From Laetiporus sulphureus 93-53 (Eukaryota; Basidiomycota; Agaricomycetes; Polyporales; Laetiporaceae): a stretch of DNA of 64,000 nucleotides. Positions 46,231 through 58,270 of the stretch are shown here, piece after piece. The position numbers and the translations under genes were made by a program. The stretch is taken from contig NW_024468546.1 of the NCBI RefSeq assembly GCF_001632365.1, positions 304,555 through 368,554 of the forward strand, read 5' to 3'. The notes beneath the pieces are model-generated. The model saw only the letters and a list, made by a program, of their open reading frames with translations. It was not told where the DNA came from and ran no database searches. The first letter of the stretch is position 1. Every line of letters begins with the position of its first letter.

Positions 46231-46722
46231 TTGCAACCCTTTGCGGGTGTCAGTGGGCGCATACGGTCTGCGAGTCATGACCGATGCGCCAATCAGCTGC
46301 TCATCTACGACATCCGCCGATCGCCTAGTGGAGGTATATATGGATCCCTCTCACGAAACCAACGTCTGTCTTCTGATGCCCATGAGACACCACTGTGCGG
46401 AGGACATGGAATTCGAGCCATCCGTCCTTTTGCTTCTCATTTTGGGTGGCAATTTGTGGTCCCTGAGGGACACAGACTCGGATTGTCGCCTCGGAACTTC
46501 GTGTTACCGCGAGAAGACTGGCAGAACCCAGATACCAATCTTCGGTGCACGGGGAGAAGATGAACAAGCAATGAAGTAGGAGTGGATGGAAGGCGTGCCG
46601 TTCGACTTATTCGAGATGGAATCTTCTCCGACCTGACACGCGACGACTCCCCTGATGTCTACGCTTCGGATATCAAAAAGTATCTCCACGGCCATTGGTA
46701 CGGGCACCACAAATTTCATATG
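46231..46722 (+). pseudogene. Unrecognised plus-strand ORF with one internal stop
   Basis: One frame runs 46231-46722 and is interrupted only by TGA at 46561-46563. Before it lie GIRAIRPFASHFGWQFVVPE and LSPRNFVLPREDW; after it VRLIRDGIFSDLTRDDSPDV and KKYLHGHWYGHHKF. Both halves have coding-like composition. A short intron around the stop is possible (GTGCAC donor near 46543 to AG near 46579, about 36 nt), otherwise this is a decayed gene. Family unknown. Confidence 0.35.
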
Positions 46723-48981
46723 TGATTAATGATGGAACTAGGAACTGGAATGGCGGCAGATCCATTACACGAAGCCTTTCATGTTGATGGGCTCTACAGG
46801 ATAAGTACTACATATGTACCTGCTGCTTCTCGTAAGTCGCTCTCAAAATTTTTCGTTGGAATGGGCGAAACTCAACGAAAGCAGCACCTGAAGGCGATGC
46901 CGGCCGAGATGGTGCCGTGCACCCGATTCGGAACAGGGACCACCTCGAGATGTGAACCGTTCTACAAAAATGAAGCACCTCTCGATATCTGCCACTCATT
47001 CTACACCACTTTGAGGTCGCGCCGCATAGCTATAGGAGCAAGCTACAATAATCTAACCTCTATCTTCGGATCGCATGACGCCTATTCGCTTGGCATGCGT
47101 AACGAATCACATCATGCACCGCAGAAGAGCGAATACTAGCGAAACCGATCCTTTTGTTTTGAGATGACATGTCCACTGCCCAGGCCGATTTTAAAGTGAA
47201 TCCTTTAGATTATGGGCGGGATAATCTACCTTACGTTCTGACAGCGATCCGCGGATCCTGAAAATGAATTAAGCAGCTGTGAATGGAGAATATCAGTGGC
47301 AGCTTTTGGCCACAAATTGCGAGTCTTCTGCTCGGGCAAGGTCGGCGACGTGTGGTCGATCAAGCTAATCCAGAGATTTCAGTATATTGAGGATAGCAAA
47401 ATAGTCCTTGTCTTGCGAGGCTCGCGGCATAGATTCCAATAACAGAATGTTATTTGGCTATCCATAATGGCGCAGTGTCGCTTACATAAGATGATACGCT
47501 GCACGATCACCCTTTTCGGGTTAGGACGTTCTCCGATCGCTGACTTCAGCTCCTGCGTCGCTTTCGCCCCCATCTCGCCCGTTTGCTCTCTGGCAACTCG
47601 CTGTCGTTCGCCCTTCCCTTGCCCGTTGTCTTTCACCTATCGGCTCGCCTGTGTATGCTACTTGCCCGCCCATCTTTCATTCTGTAGACGGGCATTCAGA
47701 GGCCGCCGATGCCCAGGCCATATCGCACACTGACGAAATGATACGGTGCCGTTCATCCCGGCCCATATATATTATATATGTTCAGACGACCGATGGCCAG
47801 GCTGAAAGAACAACTTGTTCCATCCGTTGCCGATGCCGATGCCGTTTGTACCGCTACCGTTCGCGCCTTACATCGGTTCGATGCCACACTACTGCTGCAT
47901 CATGCGGGCAACACAGGATGGCGGAACGTCGGCCAACCTAGTGCGAATCGTCCCCTCTCCACTGGGTCGACCTGAACGTGGGCGGGCCGCATTTGCGCAG
48001 TTAATCCACATTGCTGTCATGCCAATTACTGTCTGCGGCGACTGCTGCGCACCCTACAGGCCATTCAGTTCAGTGCCCTCCGTCTGCCGGATCCCCGGGA
48101 CGTTGTATGCCAAAATTGACGCTGCCCTCATGTCGCCCGAGCGTAGCTTCGCGGGGACAGAGTGTATCGTGAGCATCATCGACGATGGCGACGAGATGCC
48201 CGCAATGCTAATCGGCAAGCCGCGGCGGGAGGAAAGGCTTTGACCATCGAACCCCTGGTCGGTCGCCCCTCCGAAGCGTTCGTTTCCATTGCGCAACTCG
48301 GTGTGACGAACCGTGCTAGAAGATGTCGAAACACAATCGCGCGGTGGCAAACGAAGGGGGGAAAGCCAGCGTCAGCACGGAGAGCGTCTTCATGCGCTTG
48401 TACGAATCGCCGCTCCGCTGACGTGCCGCAATGGAGCTGCTTGCATCGCGGACGTATGCATCTGACCAGCTAGTTGCGCTTCGTCAATGAAGTGAGCCGC
48501 GTTTGGTGCACATAGACGTCGGTGGATGAGGGTAGTGGGCATGGGGCTTAGCTGGATGGCCATCGACCTTGTCCGCAACGCCATGAGGGGGTATATTGTC
48601 AACGATGGCTGCTGCGGGGACCGCTGACGTTCCAGTACGGTCCACGCATAACGTTAACAGGCTCCTTACCATACCTACGTGTCCACGTACAACAGTGAAC
48701 ACTTTACTCCACACTTCTACTTACACTTTTCGTGATTCAATGCATTGCTCGTGTACACAGCCTTTTTGTGACTAAACCCGATGCTGCTGTTCCTCCCCTG
48801 CACCATGCTTCTGCCACAACTGTTATTTGGACCCGGCGCTTGTCGCCAACTTACCAAGTTTGTCAGCATCCGCGATGGTCGAACGGCGAGCCTGTTGGTC
48901 GGGCACCTTTGACGCTCAATTTTACGTCAGCAACCGCGGTGCACGTCGGTTCTTAGCATTGACTTTTACTTACTATCTAAT
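46723..48981. other. No supported gene
   Basis: Frames of up to 142 codons on both strands (for example 46729-47139 and 47815-48243, plus strand) lack motifs or splice partners. A palindromic TATA-rich word (TATATATTATATATG) is at about 47764. Confidence 0.35.
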
Positions 48982-49779
48982 GAGGACCCGGGCAACTCCC
49001 ATATAGGAGTGTCGCAAAATAGCATATTTGAGGGGCCCCAAATCGCGATTTCCTTGTCGCGGATTGCATATTTCAGACCTCGGAGGCCCCAAAAAGCTNN
49101 NNNNNNNNNNNNNNNNNNNNNNNNNNNNNNNNNNNNNNNNNNNNNNNNNNNNNNNNNNNNNNNNNNNNNNNNNNNNNNNNNNNNNNNNNNNNNNNNNNNN
49201 NNNNNNNNNNNNNNNNNNNNNNNNNNNNNNNNNNNNNNNNNNNNNNNNNNNNNNNNNNNNNNNNNNNNNNNNNNNNNNNNNNNNNNNNNNNNNNNNNNNN
49301 NNNNNNNNNNNNNNNNNNNNNNNGACTTGTGTAGCTCTCCTTCCCCTGAGTCTCACTTGAATCTCATGAAGCTGTAAGATACAGAATCTGCAGCTTGCTC
49401 ATCAAGACCTTCTTGTTCTGATCCTAAATGAACAACAAAGAATATTCTATGATGACATTGAATGCATCTGTGGCTTTTTCTTCAAGATGTCACCCCTTGT
49501 GATGATGGCATCGACAAACATCAGCTTGATACACACTCAATGTAGCCTCTTTATTATCACAACATCCTTATGTGAGAGTAGCGGGCGAGCTCGCAAATGA
49601 ATCCGTATGTTTTTGACTCTGACGTAGCGTGACATATGGACGTGACGTATCGTAACAAAACGTGAGATAGTCACGGGTCTTGTCGCACTTTGCATACTGG
49701 AGGCCCGAAAGTTTGCATATTTCAGGCTCATTTTAGAAGATTTTTGCGACACTCCTATATAGGAGTTGCCCGGGTCCTC
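48982..49779. mobile_element. DNA element with 38-bp terminal inverted repeats, containing assembly gap
   Basis: 48982-49019 and 49742-49779 are inverted repeats matching at 37 of 38 positions, beginning GAGGACCCGGGCAACTCC. The right copy contains the perfect palindrome ACTCCTATATAGGAGT; the left has one change. Subterminal GCATATTT(C/G)AG words repeat inside both ends (near 49022, 49067, 49715). The interior includes a 225-bp N gap, so the total of about 800 bp is only as good as the gap estimate. Flanks (CTATCTAAT / TCCGCCAGC) show no obvious target duplication. At this size it is likely non-autonomous. Class not assigned. Confidence 0.8.
49099..49323. other. Assembly gap (225 N)
   Basis: Run of N inside the terminal-inverted-repeat element, presumably where repeat copies could not be resolved. 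Confidence 1.
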
Positions 49780-49799
49780 TCCGCCAGCGAGGAGCTCGG

Positions 49800-50107
49800 C
49801 CTGCAACTGTATACATGGGAGCAGGAGTGCTAACTACCTCGTGCATGGCACCATTTTCGGCGATGCGCCAACCAGAAAGAAGCTCTAACTTGTCCGCGGA
49901 GAGTGTCAACTTCGCGACCGGATACATATCCAACTGTAGCGTTTCCCCAAGTTCTGACACCGGCAGTGCCTTTCCTGTTGTGAGTGATTTTACTGATGTA
50001 TGTTCGATTGGCAGGACAACGGCACTAGTAGCCTCCGTCACAGGTATATCACTTACGACATCTTTTCTCATAGCAGGGCATCTCAACGTGTCCGACCCAC
50101 ACCACAA
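49800..50107 (-). pseudogene. Unrecognised ORF truncated at the transposon edge
   Basis: The minus-strand frame 50107-49800 (RKDVVSDIPVTEATSAVVLP, ALPVSELGETLQLDMYPVAK, LTLSADKLELLSGWRIAENG) has coding-like composition and runs straight into the terminal inverted repeat at 49779. The element may have inserted in and disrupted this gene. No family recognised, and no continuation was found beyond the left end of the element. Confidence 0.3.
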
Positions 50108-50523
50108 GAAGGCTACTCAGCACATGTACATATCATGGTTATGATGAATGAAACGAGCTACTGTTCCAAGAGCATCAGGCCTCAGGCCTCAGCTGAGGGA
50201 GATTGGGTGGTCCTCCGGGCGACGGTCCTCAACGTTCTCAAAGTTCAACCTTTACGATGGCAATCTCCGCCGAGTTTGGAATAGAACTGAGAGCATCTGT
50301 CAACTCACTCTTAGACTCTGTGCTTCGCTGCCAAATCTGCCGAGATACCAATGGAATGGCTCCCGCGCCCTTGTGGTGCCATTACCTGAGCCATGCGGCT
50401 GAAGTCCGGTTAAGGCTCGAGAGCGCCGTACTTCCACATATGTATAGGAAGATTCAGGTCCTCAAGAAGCGCTCTCCTGCTCTCTCGCTTCCCCGACTGC
50501 AGATTGTAGCAATATTGTCGACC

Positions 50524-53026
50524 ATGATATCGTACACCGCGATTGACGACATCCCCAAGGTACGCATGGATGCCATGTCTGGGCTCCTTTGTCGCTTTAT
50601 TGACCTGTGCTTCTCAGATTCATCAGGGTTTGAAGGCCGCCTTCGCGACTGGCAAATCCAAGCCAATAGCCTTTCGCAAGAAGCAGCTGTTGCGGCTCTT
50701 GCATCTCGTTGACGATAACATATCGCGCTTCCGTGAGGCTCTCCTCTCGGACCTGGGCAGGCCGCACGCCGAGTCTAACAAGTGAATACATGTGATCCGT
50801 TTTTCTTTTGCTCTCGATTCACATCTGGCCTCTCAGCATGGAGATATATCCTACCATGGCCGAGATCAAGGAAGCATACGACAGCGTCGAGAAGTGGGCT
50901 GCCACCGAGAAGGCTCCCTTCAATGCGAACTGGTTTGCCATGTCGCCCGCGACTAGGAAGGAACCAAAGGGCGTGGTCCTCATTATCAGCCCCTACAACT
51001 TTCCTATGTCGTTACTTATACCTCCACTCGTGAGTTATGCCTGAATGGCCGGCACGCACCGTTGACCTAGAGTATCTAGGCTGCCGCCATAGCGGCTGGC
51101 AACGCTGTCATGGTCAAGCCTTCCGAGCTATCACCTGCCAACGCGGCTCTGTTGGCGGAGCTCTTACCAAAGTATCTCGATCCCGACTTATACCATATCG
51201 TAAATGGCGGTGTTCCCGAAGCCACAAAGGCAGGCATCTTGATTTGCTTGCTATATGCCAGCCCTGACGAAGAGCCAGATTCTCGAACTTCCTTTCGATC
51301 ATAGTGAGCCACAGCAGTCCTTTGAGCCTTTGTATGTAGTCACATTAGGAATGATGACGATGCATAGTTCTGTATACCGGTACGTTATGCCTTTTGATTT
51401 CTGGAGTTTCCGTTGACAATCGCGCCTTAGGAAATGGCAACGTTGCAAAGGTGGTCTGTGCCGCCGCAGCGAAACACCTGACTCCGGTGACTCTTGAGGT
51501 GAGGTTGTATGTTATTTGCCGAAGGCGTCCATAACCAATACGTGCACCTTTGCAGCTTGGAGGTACGTCCGCTCTCCTGCACACGAGGAACGATAGTCTA
51601 AAATATGCTAATGCGTGTTGCTTAAAGGCAAGAACCCATGTGTTATCGACCCGAAGTGCAATCTTAAAGGCGCAGCGAAGCGGTTAATGTGGGGAAAGCT
51701 CACTAATGGTGGACAGGTATGTTAAGGTGCCATTTCTTATAGCTTTTGTAAACGGAATATCGTGACAGATATGCATGGCTCCGGACTACGTCCTGGTACC
51801 AGAATGGTTTCAGGACCAGTTTGTGAGTGCACTCGAGGAAGCGTGCGTCCCAATAAGCTAAGCAATGTGTGTTTGTGTGTGCTGACTGATGCTCGGTTTT
51901 CACAGATACCGTGAAATGCACCCCGAAGACCCGAAAACTTCAGGACAGATGGCACGCATGGTCAACCAGCGCCATGCTGAACGCGTCAAGCGACTCATCG
52001 ACAACACGAAGGGCACGATCGTTTTTGGAGGGGAGGTTGACCTCGTGACCAAGTACGCTGCCCCAACTGTGATCAAGGATGTGCAACGGGACGATTCTCT
52101 CATGAGCGAGTGTGTGACGATTTTATTCAGCATTCTACCAGTTGGAAGGCTGCTGATTGCCATTCACATATCTAGAGAAATATTTGGTCCATTTTTGCCT
52201 ATCATTCCTGTGAAGGACGTAGATGAGGCGATCAAGTTCATCAATGCCAGGTGAAATGGTCGGCGTACATCTCAAGTCCCCGTTCCTTACGTTCTTTCAG
52301 GCCCCAAGCACTCAACCTTTATGTGTTTACGAATGACCCAGCCTTCAAAGCGAAAGGTTTGCGTGTCCTGCGTGCATGCGATGTGGTCTTCATTGCTTGA
52401 TACTATGAAACGTCCAGTGTTTGACAACACCCAGAGCGGATGCGCCATTGCGAATGAAACAATTTTGCATTTCTCCGGTACGTAAAGCATTTCACATCGC
52501 ATGACGGTCTTTAACAACTGTTGTAGCTCACGGATTACCATTCGGCGGCGTTGGCGCAAGCGGCTGTGAGTACCGATAACGATGATATGTCCGTTTCACG
52601 AAACTTTGGGTCCGCTGAGCATTATTTGCATATAGACGGATACACTACAGGCAAGTGCGCGTTCGACACATTCACACATCTTCGCGCCACGATGGACAGT
52701 CCGTATTGGTAAGTATCATCCCTCTGTTTATCCGCTTTCCGGAGGGTATGCATTCGTGCTCACGATGTCTGTATCTCAGGCTTGATACGGTGCTTCTTAA
52801 AGCTCGCTATCCACCCTATACTGTGAGTATCATTCACGTGCACTGCGAATCCTCGAGGCGGACGCTCTAAAATGCAAAACAGGAGAATCGTATGAAAACG
52901 ATGAAATCGATCATGAAACCGACCGTGCCTCGGGAGGATGAAGGTGGGCTCGGCAAAGGGGTCATCTATGGCTGCGTGCTTGCATTAGTCGCTCTCGCAT
53001 CTGCAATGCTGGTACAGTCACGCTAA
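50524..53026 (+). CDS. Membrane-anchored fatty aldehyde dehydrogenase (ALDH3 type)
   Basis: ALDH3-type enzymes oxidise long-chain aldehydes to acids with NAD(P)+, anchored to the ER or mitochondrial outer membrane (Hfd1/FALDH group). Exon 1 is 50524-50559 ([12 protein letters not shown]), exon 2 starts at 50618. Conserved blocks: [70 protein letters not shown] (cofactor site), [36 protein letters not shown] (catalytic Glu in LELGG), [16 protein letters not shown] (catalytic Cys in GQIC), [33 protein letters not shown] and [15 protein letters not shown]-terminal hydrophobic helix ([17 protein letters not shown]) followed by VQSR-stop is a tail anchor. About ten small introns, all consistent. 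No lesions seen. Its promoter lies about 750 bp from the inverted-repeat element. Confidence 0.9.
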
Positions 53027-54584
53027 TGAGGCTGCACCATCGCGAGGTATCGTATGACCAGCACAAGTCTGATCGGCTCTGGTTGGATACCAGTACGGGC
53101 TGTAGTTTTTCTATATATTGGGCATTATCGTATGGGTGATTAGCTGGATGGTCGGGCGCTGGCGAGCACGTTTTTGCAAGTATGTGATCATTGCTTTTGG
53201 TTTTAGCATTATTGCCCTAACCGTGTCATCGAGCGTCATCGGCATTGTTGAGGTAAACATCCGCTGGGGGAGGAGCGCTGCATGGGTTCTTGATCGCTAG
53301 GCAGGCTTCGCTATGATCATCGTTCAAGGACTGTCATCGTTCTAGTGAGCACTATCCCTTATTTGTCCCATTCAAAGCTTGAAATCTACTCCATCTGTTG
53401 GCAATGCAATGCGCAGAATGATCCGCCGGCACATGAAATGCCAAGCTAAGAATCATGAGATGATACCGAGACCGCTACGCCTGGGCATATGCTCGCCTTC
53501 CAGAACGCCTGAAATGTGTCACTATTGAGTCATGATCATCAATAATATGATGAATCCGGTCGGAGGAAGACCGTACGAGAAGATTTCTGTAGTCTTCGCG
53601 TGATGAACGCTGATATTTGTACGTTCTTTTCATGTCTCCATCTATCACATTGAGCCGCTATCTGTGATTTTTCAATCGCTCGCTCGTTCAAACTGTTGTC
53701 CGCATGCATGATCGATTGTGTCTGTCACTTAGAGTGATACATTGCACCGAAAATAACAAGCATGCCCAAAAAGAGCCTGAGAATTACGGCACAGGTAAAG
53801 TCATCCGTCAGCACAATTCTCCGGAGCTGACTCGCACAGTGAAAGCGGTGCATATCGTAGAGTATACCGCTATTACATGGGCGTAGCTCATCGGACGCGC
53901 CGTTGATATCTCTTGACAGGTTAGGAACACAATTTCAACTAGCTGGATTACTTCTCATTTGATCTGGACTACCGTTGTCAGGAAGTACTGCGCAGAATAT
54001 GGACCCGCGTGATCTTCGTGCAATATCGCTCCATTGTCAAGGGTATGAGGATCCCTGATAAGAATACCGTACGCTCCTCATAGCAACGAAGGGCCGTTGA
54101 GTTGACAACACCATTACCGGGGCCTGATGCTCGATACGGTGACAGAATCCGATGCCACGCTAGAAACGGCTTTTCCAGTAATCGCCGAGTCGAAGATTCG
54201 GTTGATCGTGATATATGGGCTGCTCTCAATCAAGTACAGTTCGTGCTCCGACTCGTAGGCACACGATTAGGCTAACGAACAATACTGATTCAACCATTCA
54301 AATTCAGTCAGCATTGACCGGAAAATGTTCATTTGTTTATGCGACATGCCATACATGAGAATTGCACCACTCTGCGGTTTGACTGCCATCTTCAGCAGTG
54401 ATAGAGTTTGGGCTCTTCTGCCGTTCGGCTGTGCTCTTCGGGCGGCTTTGAGGTTTGACATGCGACTTTCTCCCGTTCGCTTTGGCATGCTGACTGATCA
54501 TCGCTATCCGAACTAGTACTTATTGTGCAGGGTTTTGAAGCTGAAAAGTGCGGCGACTCTGCGTGCTCGTCAAGCTTGCGTACA
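53027..54584. other. No supported gene
   Basis: A 60-codon hydrophobic plus-strand frame (53118-53300) might be a remnant of a membrane-protein gene like the one that follows, but it stands alone. Nothing else is convincing. Confidence 0.35.
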
Positions 54585-56656
54585 ATGACCGGAGTGAACC
54601 TTAACCTGGGGCCCACTATCGGCTACTACTTCGTTGGAATTATCATTTCGGTCGCGTGAGTCTCCCGCGTAGAGGGCGTCGGAGTGCCCATTTGGCTGAT
54701 AATCGTTCGCCTACGCACCAGACTATATGGCTGCACTTGCGCGCAAGTCCTCTGGTACTATAGGCAGTATCCGTTTGACGTTCGTCGTATGAAAGTGATG
54801 GTAAGCAGTCTATCATTTGTACGTGAAGCTGGCCTCAAAACGACGGTCAGGTCGCTATCCTCTGGTGTGTGCACTGTGTAACGTGGAGCATCTTGTGAAT
54901 GATGTCTAATCAGTCTTGGTATAGGGCTCTCGACACCGCAAGTGTCGTGACGAGTCTACAGGTACTAAGCTGTATGTGTCATTGCCAAGATGAACTTGCT
55001 TATGTTAGTGCTCTAGTTCATCTGGGTGTATCTGGTAAACAACCATGCATATCCAAGCGCTCTGTTGGCTCTCCCAAGGTAAGATTGCATTGTTGGAATC
55101 TGTATTATAACGTTCTGATGGGCAAATAATCACTGACAGCGTCTACCTGGTTCTATATCTCACCTTATCTGAAGATTCGCCATTGGCTGACATATCGGAA
55201 CATTTTCAAGGTTCATTATGTGTTATCAGTATGCGTCGAAATCCTCTTCCTCAGACTTTGGAATTAATAGACAATGATCAGGGCGTCACCACAATCGTTG
55301 TGCAATGGTGTGTGTTATGCGACCTCCGCCAGATGCTTAGCTCACACATACATGCGGTTTGATCAAGCTACTATATAAACAAAGTGTTCCAGCGTTCGTG
55401 GCTTTTGATCAGGTCATGCCGCTGCTAGCTAAACCTGATTGCTTCCAGTGCTCAAAAGGAAGTGGTACCGATGGCCAATCACCGTCATCATGGTAAGCAC
55501 GTATTCATGCATGACACTGCTTTTATTCGTCAGTTAATCTTTAGATAAGCTTGCCACGGCATGGATGTCTTTCGGTACGTCTTTACACGAATGTTCATGA
55601 TTGAATCGGCTAAATTCTGTCCATCAGGAGGGACGGTCGGTAAGAACTTTAATAAATAGGCTTGGATTTCTTTCAGTGATTAATCGCAAACATGAATAAG
55701 CGAGCGTTGGTCTGGCGTGAGTGTATAACATTTCGGATATGCGATGTCCAACGCAATTAACCATGAAATAGAGTACCTATCCTCAGCAATGTGAATGCAG
55801 TGTTTACCGTTTCAGGCAAAGTAAGCTTACATTGTCTTCCGCAACTGGGCCTCTCAAATTATCGCTCGCAGGTTGGCGGTACATTGCAGACAGTCGGGGC
55901 ATGCATAACAGATATTATGATCACAGTCGTGCTTTGTACGGTCTTGACTGCTCAAAACACGGGTTTCAGGCAGTAAGTCTAACTCGATCTGGGCAGGCGT
56001 CTCGGAAATTTTGACATGCTTTCCATAGCACCAAGAATTTGATCTCGAAACTGACTTTCTACCTGTTGAACCGCGGAATATTGACTGCGTCAGTATTTTC
56101 TTGATATTGTCATAATGTATCTCAAAGTATCTTTAGAGCCTGCCAATTCTTCTTTTTTGTCTTGGTACGCCAATGAATCTTCTCTCACTTATTCCTGAGG
56201 CTGATACTCGTCCGAACATTCTAGTGGCACATATTTGACAAGAAGAACGAATATGTATGGACGCTATTTTCCTTTCCAGGTAGTCAAGGTGGGATGGCTG
56301 GTTGTGAAAACGGAATGGTATTTCACTCATAGCGTGATGGTTTCAATCTATAGTCTACGTGAACTCCATGCTAGCGATGTAAGTGGGATTTGATGCATTG
56401 ACAATCAAGCTTGGCCGCCTTACCATCCATCTGTGTCGCCATTTCTAGCCTGAATGCGCGTCTATTTTTTGACCCGCCCAAGAATCAAGCCTCAATTCAG
56501 GAGATTCCGATGCATTACATGAGCGGCTTAGCAGGGGCAGCGTCTTCAAGGTGAGCAACCCCAGAACTTATATCATATCAAATCTCTGAACTGACCACGT
56601 TGAAATCACGCAGCCGACCCACCATCAGCATCGGTAGGAGTTCCCCTTCGTTATAA
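54585..56656 (+). CDS. DUF6534-type multi-pass membrane protein
   Basis: This family of about 300-350-aa seven-helix-like proteins is greatly expanded in Agaricomycetes; function unknown. Exon 1 (54585-54655) encodes MTGVNLNLGPTIGYYFVGII, the family's usual start; exon 2 (54722-54800) WYYRQYPFDVRRMKVM; exon 3 is a 14-nt micro-exon (54851-54864, VAILW); exon 4 from 54924 continues LDTASVVTSLQ. Later segments: RKWYRWPITVIM (about 55460-55495), VGGTLQTVGACITDIMITVV and LCTVLTAQNTGF (55872-55975), KLTFYLLNRGILTASVF (about 56050-56100), and the last full exon with LNARLFFDPPKNQASIQEIP and MHYMSGLAGAASS. A 2-nt overhang then joins 56614 and gives stop TAA at 56654-56656. Exons between 54960 and 55870 were not all placed. 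Most of the gene looks intact. Confidence 0.65.
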
Positions 56657-57189
56657 GCAGGAGTCACTCGCGAAAGCACAGTGAGGAAATAGCAATTATG
56701 GGGTCAGCTATCACCTTGTCGGTTTGATGTATTTCGAGTGTCCCACAGGAGAACGGCGAGAGGGTTCCGACTTCTGAAGCGACACGATATTATAGGCGAT
56801 CACCTTCATGTACTAGGTGTGATATTCCTCCTAATTTTCCAACGTGACGCATGGACGACAGCCCGTTATGCTGAACGTGAATGTTTACATGTGTTGAATC
56901 AATGGAGACTTTTCTAACGACGAAGTTCGCCGAACATAATGAACCGCCGTTTGCAATCGATCTCACCCGGCCACCGCCCAGCACAATGTGAGATCCATAA
57001 CATGTTCGCATCTCGCCCTTCACCCCCCTTCTTTCCACCTGCTAACTACAGTCTACGACCCCGTTACTACATCTGATTCTTCTCAGCGAAATGCATAAGA
57101 ATCGCCTAATTGCGCATCACGCAGTCTCCCTGCTCGGTTCGCTTCAGCAGCAGTAGCTGAAAGGCGCAGAAAGGCTCCTGCCATCAGCG
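56657..57189. other. No supported gene
   Basis: 3' flank of the membrane-protein gene and the left approach to the duplicated segment. No convincing frame. Confidence 0.4.
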
Positions 57190-58270
57190 TCGCATATTTT
57201 GTGAGTCGACAATATCGTACAGATCCACGGTGATAGTGGTCGATTCATTCCCTAATGAAGACAGGACACCTGTCGCTGGTACGATAGTATGGAAATTTCG
57301 GAACATAGTACGTTATTGTGATCTCCTTCCTAGACCTTCCGCCCAACCCTCCACGGAGGCAGCCGATCAAAGATCACCTCCTTCATCGTGAGAGTGTGAG
57401 CAACTCACCCGTCTCATCCTATTCGTCCTCGTTGACTTTATATTCCACTTTAGCGAGGAGCGCTTAACTAGTAACCTCGCTCCCAATACAATGCCATCGC
57501 ATCGTCGATCCCCGGCACACCGCGCATCGCGTCAACGCCCAAAGGTGAGTAGCCGGACAGCTTCACCGATGCACACCACACTCCAAGTATGTCGCGCAAT
57601 CGAGACTTGGAGCCCCGGACTTTGAAGTAGGCTCGCAAGAAAGATTGTCCAAGAAGCGGCAAAGGCGGAATAGCAAGCCCAGCACACTGCTCGAATGAGC
57701 TGGGATCCGCGTCGTCGAATGTCCCGGCAGCTGCGGAGTAGTTCTGTATGAGGATCTTCACTCGGGACTTCCGGTGGCGTAGATCGCCAACTATTTCATG
57801 CGTAATGAATAGGATGATTTTTTATAGAGAGACTTTGACGTACCGACTCGATGAGCCGGACACCCAAGCTCTTCCCAATGGATGTTCGGATCAGAAGAAG
57901 TGACCATTGGAAGAAGAACAGGCGGGCTGTCCTCGTAGCCAGCAGCCAACAAGGCTTCATAGGCAGCTTCGAGTTGGTCATCAGGGACAAGTAAATGCAT
58001 GTGCTGCGTTTATTTCGTGTTGGACCGCTGGAATGGTATTACAAGACGTACTACGACTCACATTATCGCAAATCGGAACGCCGTAGTACTGCATCGCCCA
58101 TTCTCCCCATAGGATGATCGGACCAATGCCAGGTGACTGAGCGAGCACGCTGGTTAACTTTGCGGAGACGTCCTCGCGAAGCTCGTCGTAGAAAATGTCT
58201 CCAACGGTTTGGGTAGGCGTTAATAGTTTCGTCGAATGACCCATTGTGCGAATGAAATGCGTTCAGCTTT
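57190..58270. repeat. Segmental duplication, copy 1
   Basis: About 1.07 kb matches 62105-63175 in the same orientation at an offset of about 4.9 kb. It covers the whole three-exon gene plus its 3' flank and a few bases upstream of its start. The coding exons and even the introns are nearly identical, while the 3' flank (57190-57470) is more diverged and has small indels. Confidence 0.85.
57468..58244 (-). CDS. 221-aa protein, possible nucleotidyltransferase fold (copy 1)
   Basis: Minus-strand exons 58244-58062, 58003-57844 and 57790-57468 join in phase to 222 codons including TAG. Visible blocks: TPTQTVGDIFYDELREDV, GPIILWGEWAMQYYGVPICD, then after intron 1 HLLVPDDQLEAAYEALLAAG and, in exon 3, a C-terminal helical part (SSFEQCAGLAIPPLPLL; LGVDAMRGVPGIDDAMALYW). 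The arrangement of a WGEWAxxYYGVP turn followed by a (h)VPDD strand and a long helix resembles fungal nucleotidyltransferase-superfamily proteins (GGxA.. then DhD), but the canonical GG is WGE here, so catalytic activity is doubtful. The paralogue lies at 63147-62376. Confidence 0.75.

Noticed and set aside
48054..48350. RuvB-like or other AAA ATPase remnant on the minus strand
   Set aside because: A few suggestive residues (FIDEAQLAG near 48480) but no Walker A and no consistent block order.
48973..49377. Open frames crossing the N gap
   Set aside because: They exist only because N is translated as unknown; the flanking sequence is terminal inverted repeat.
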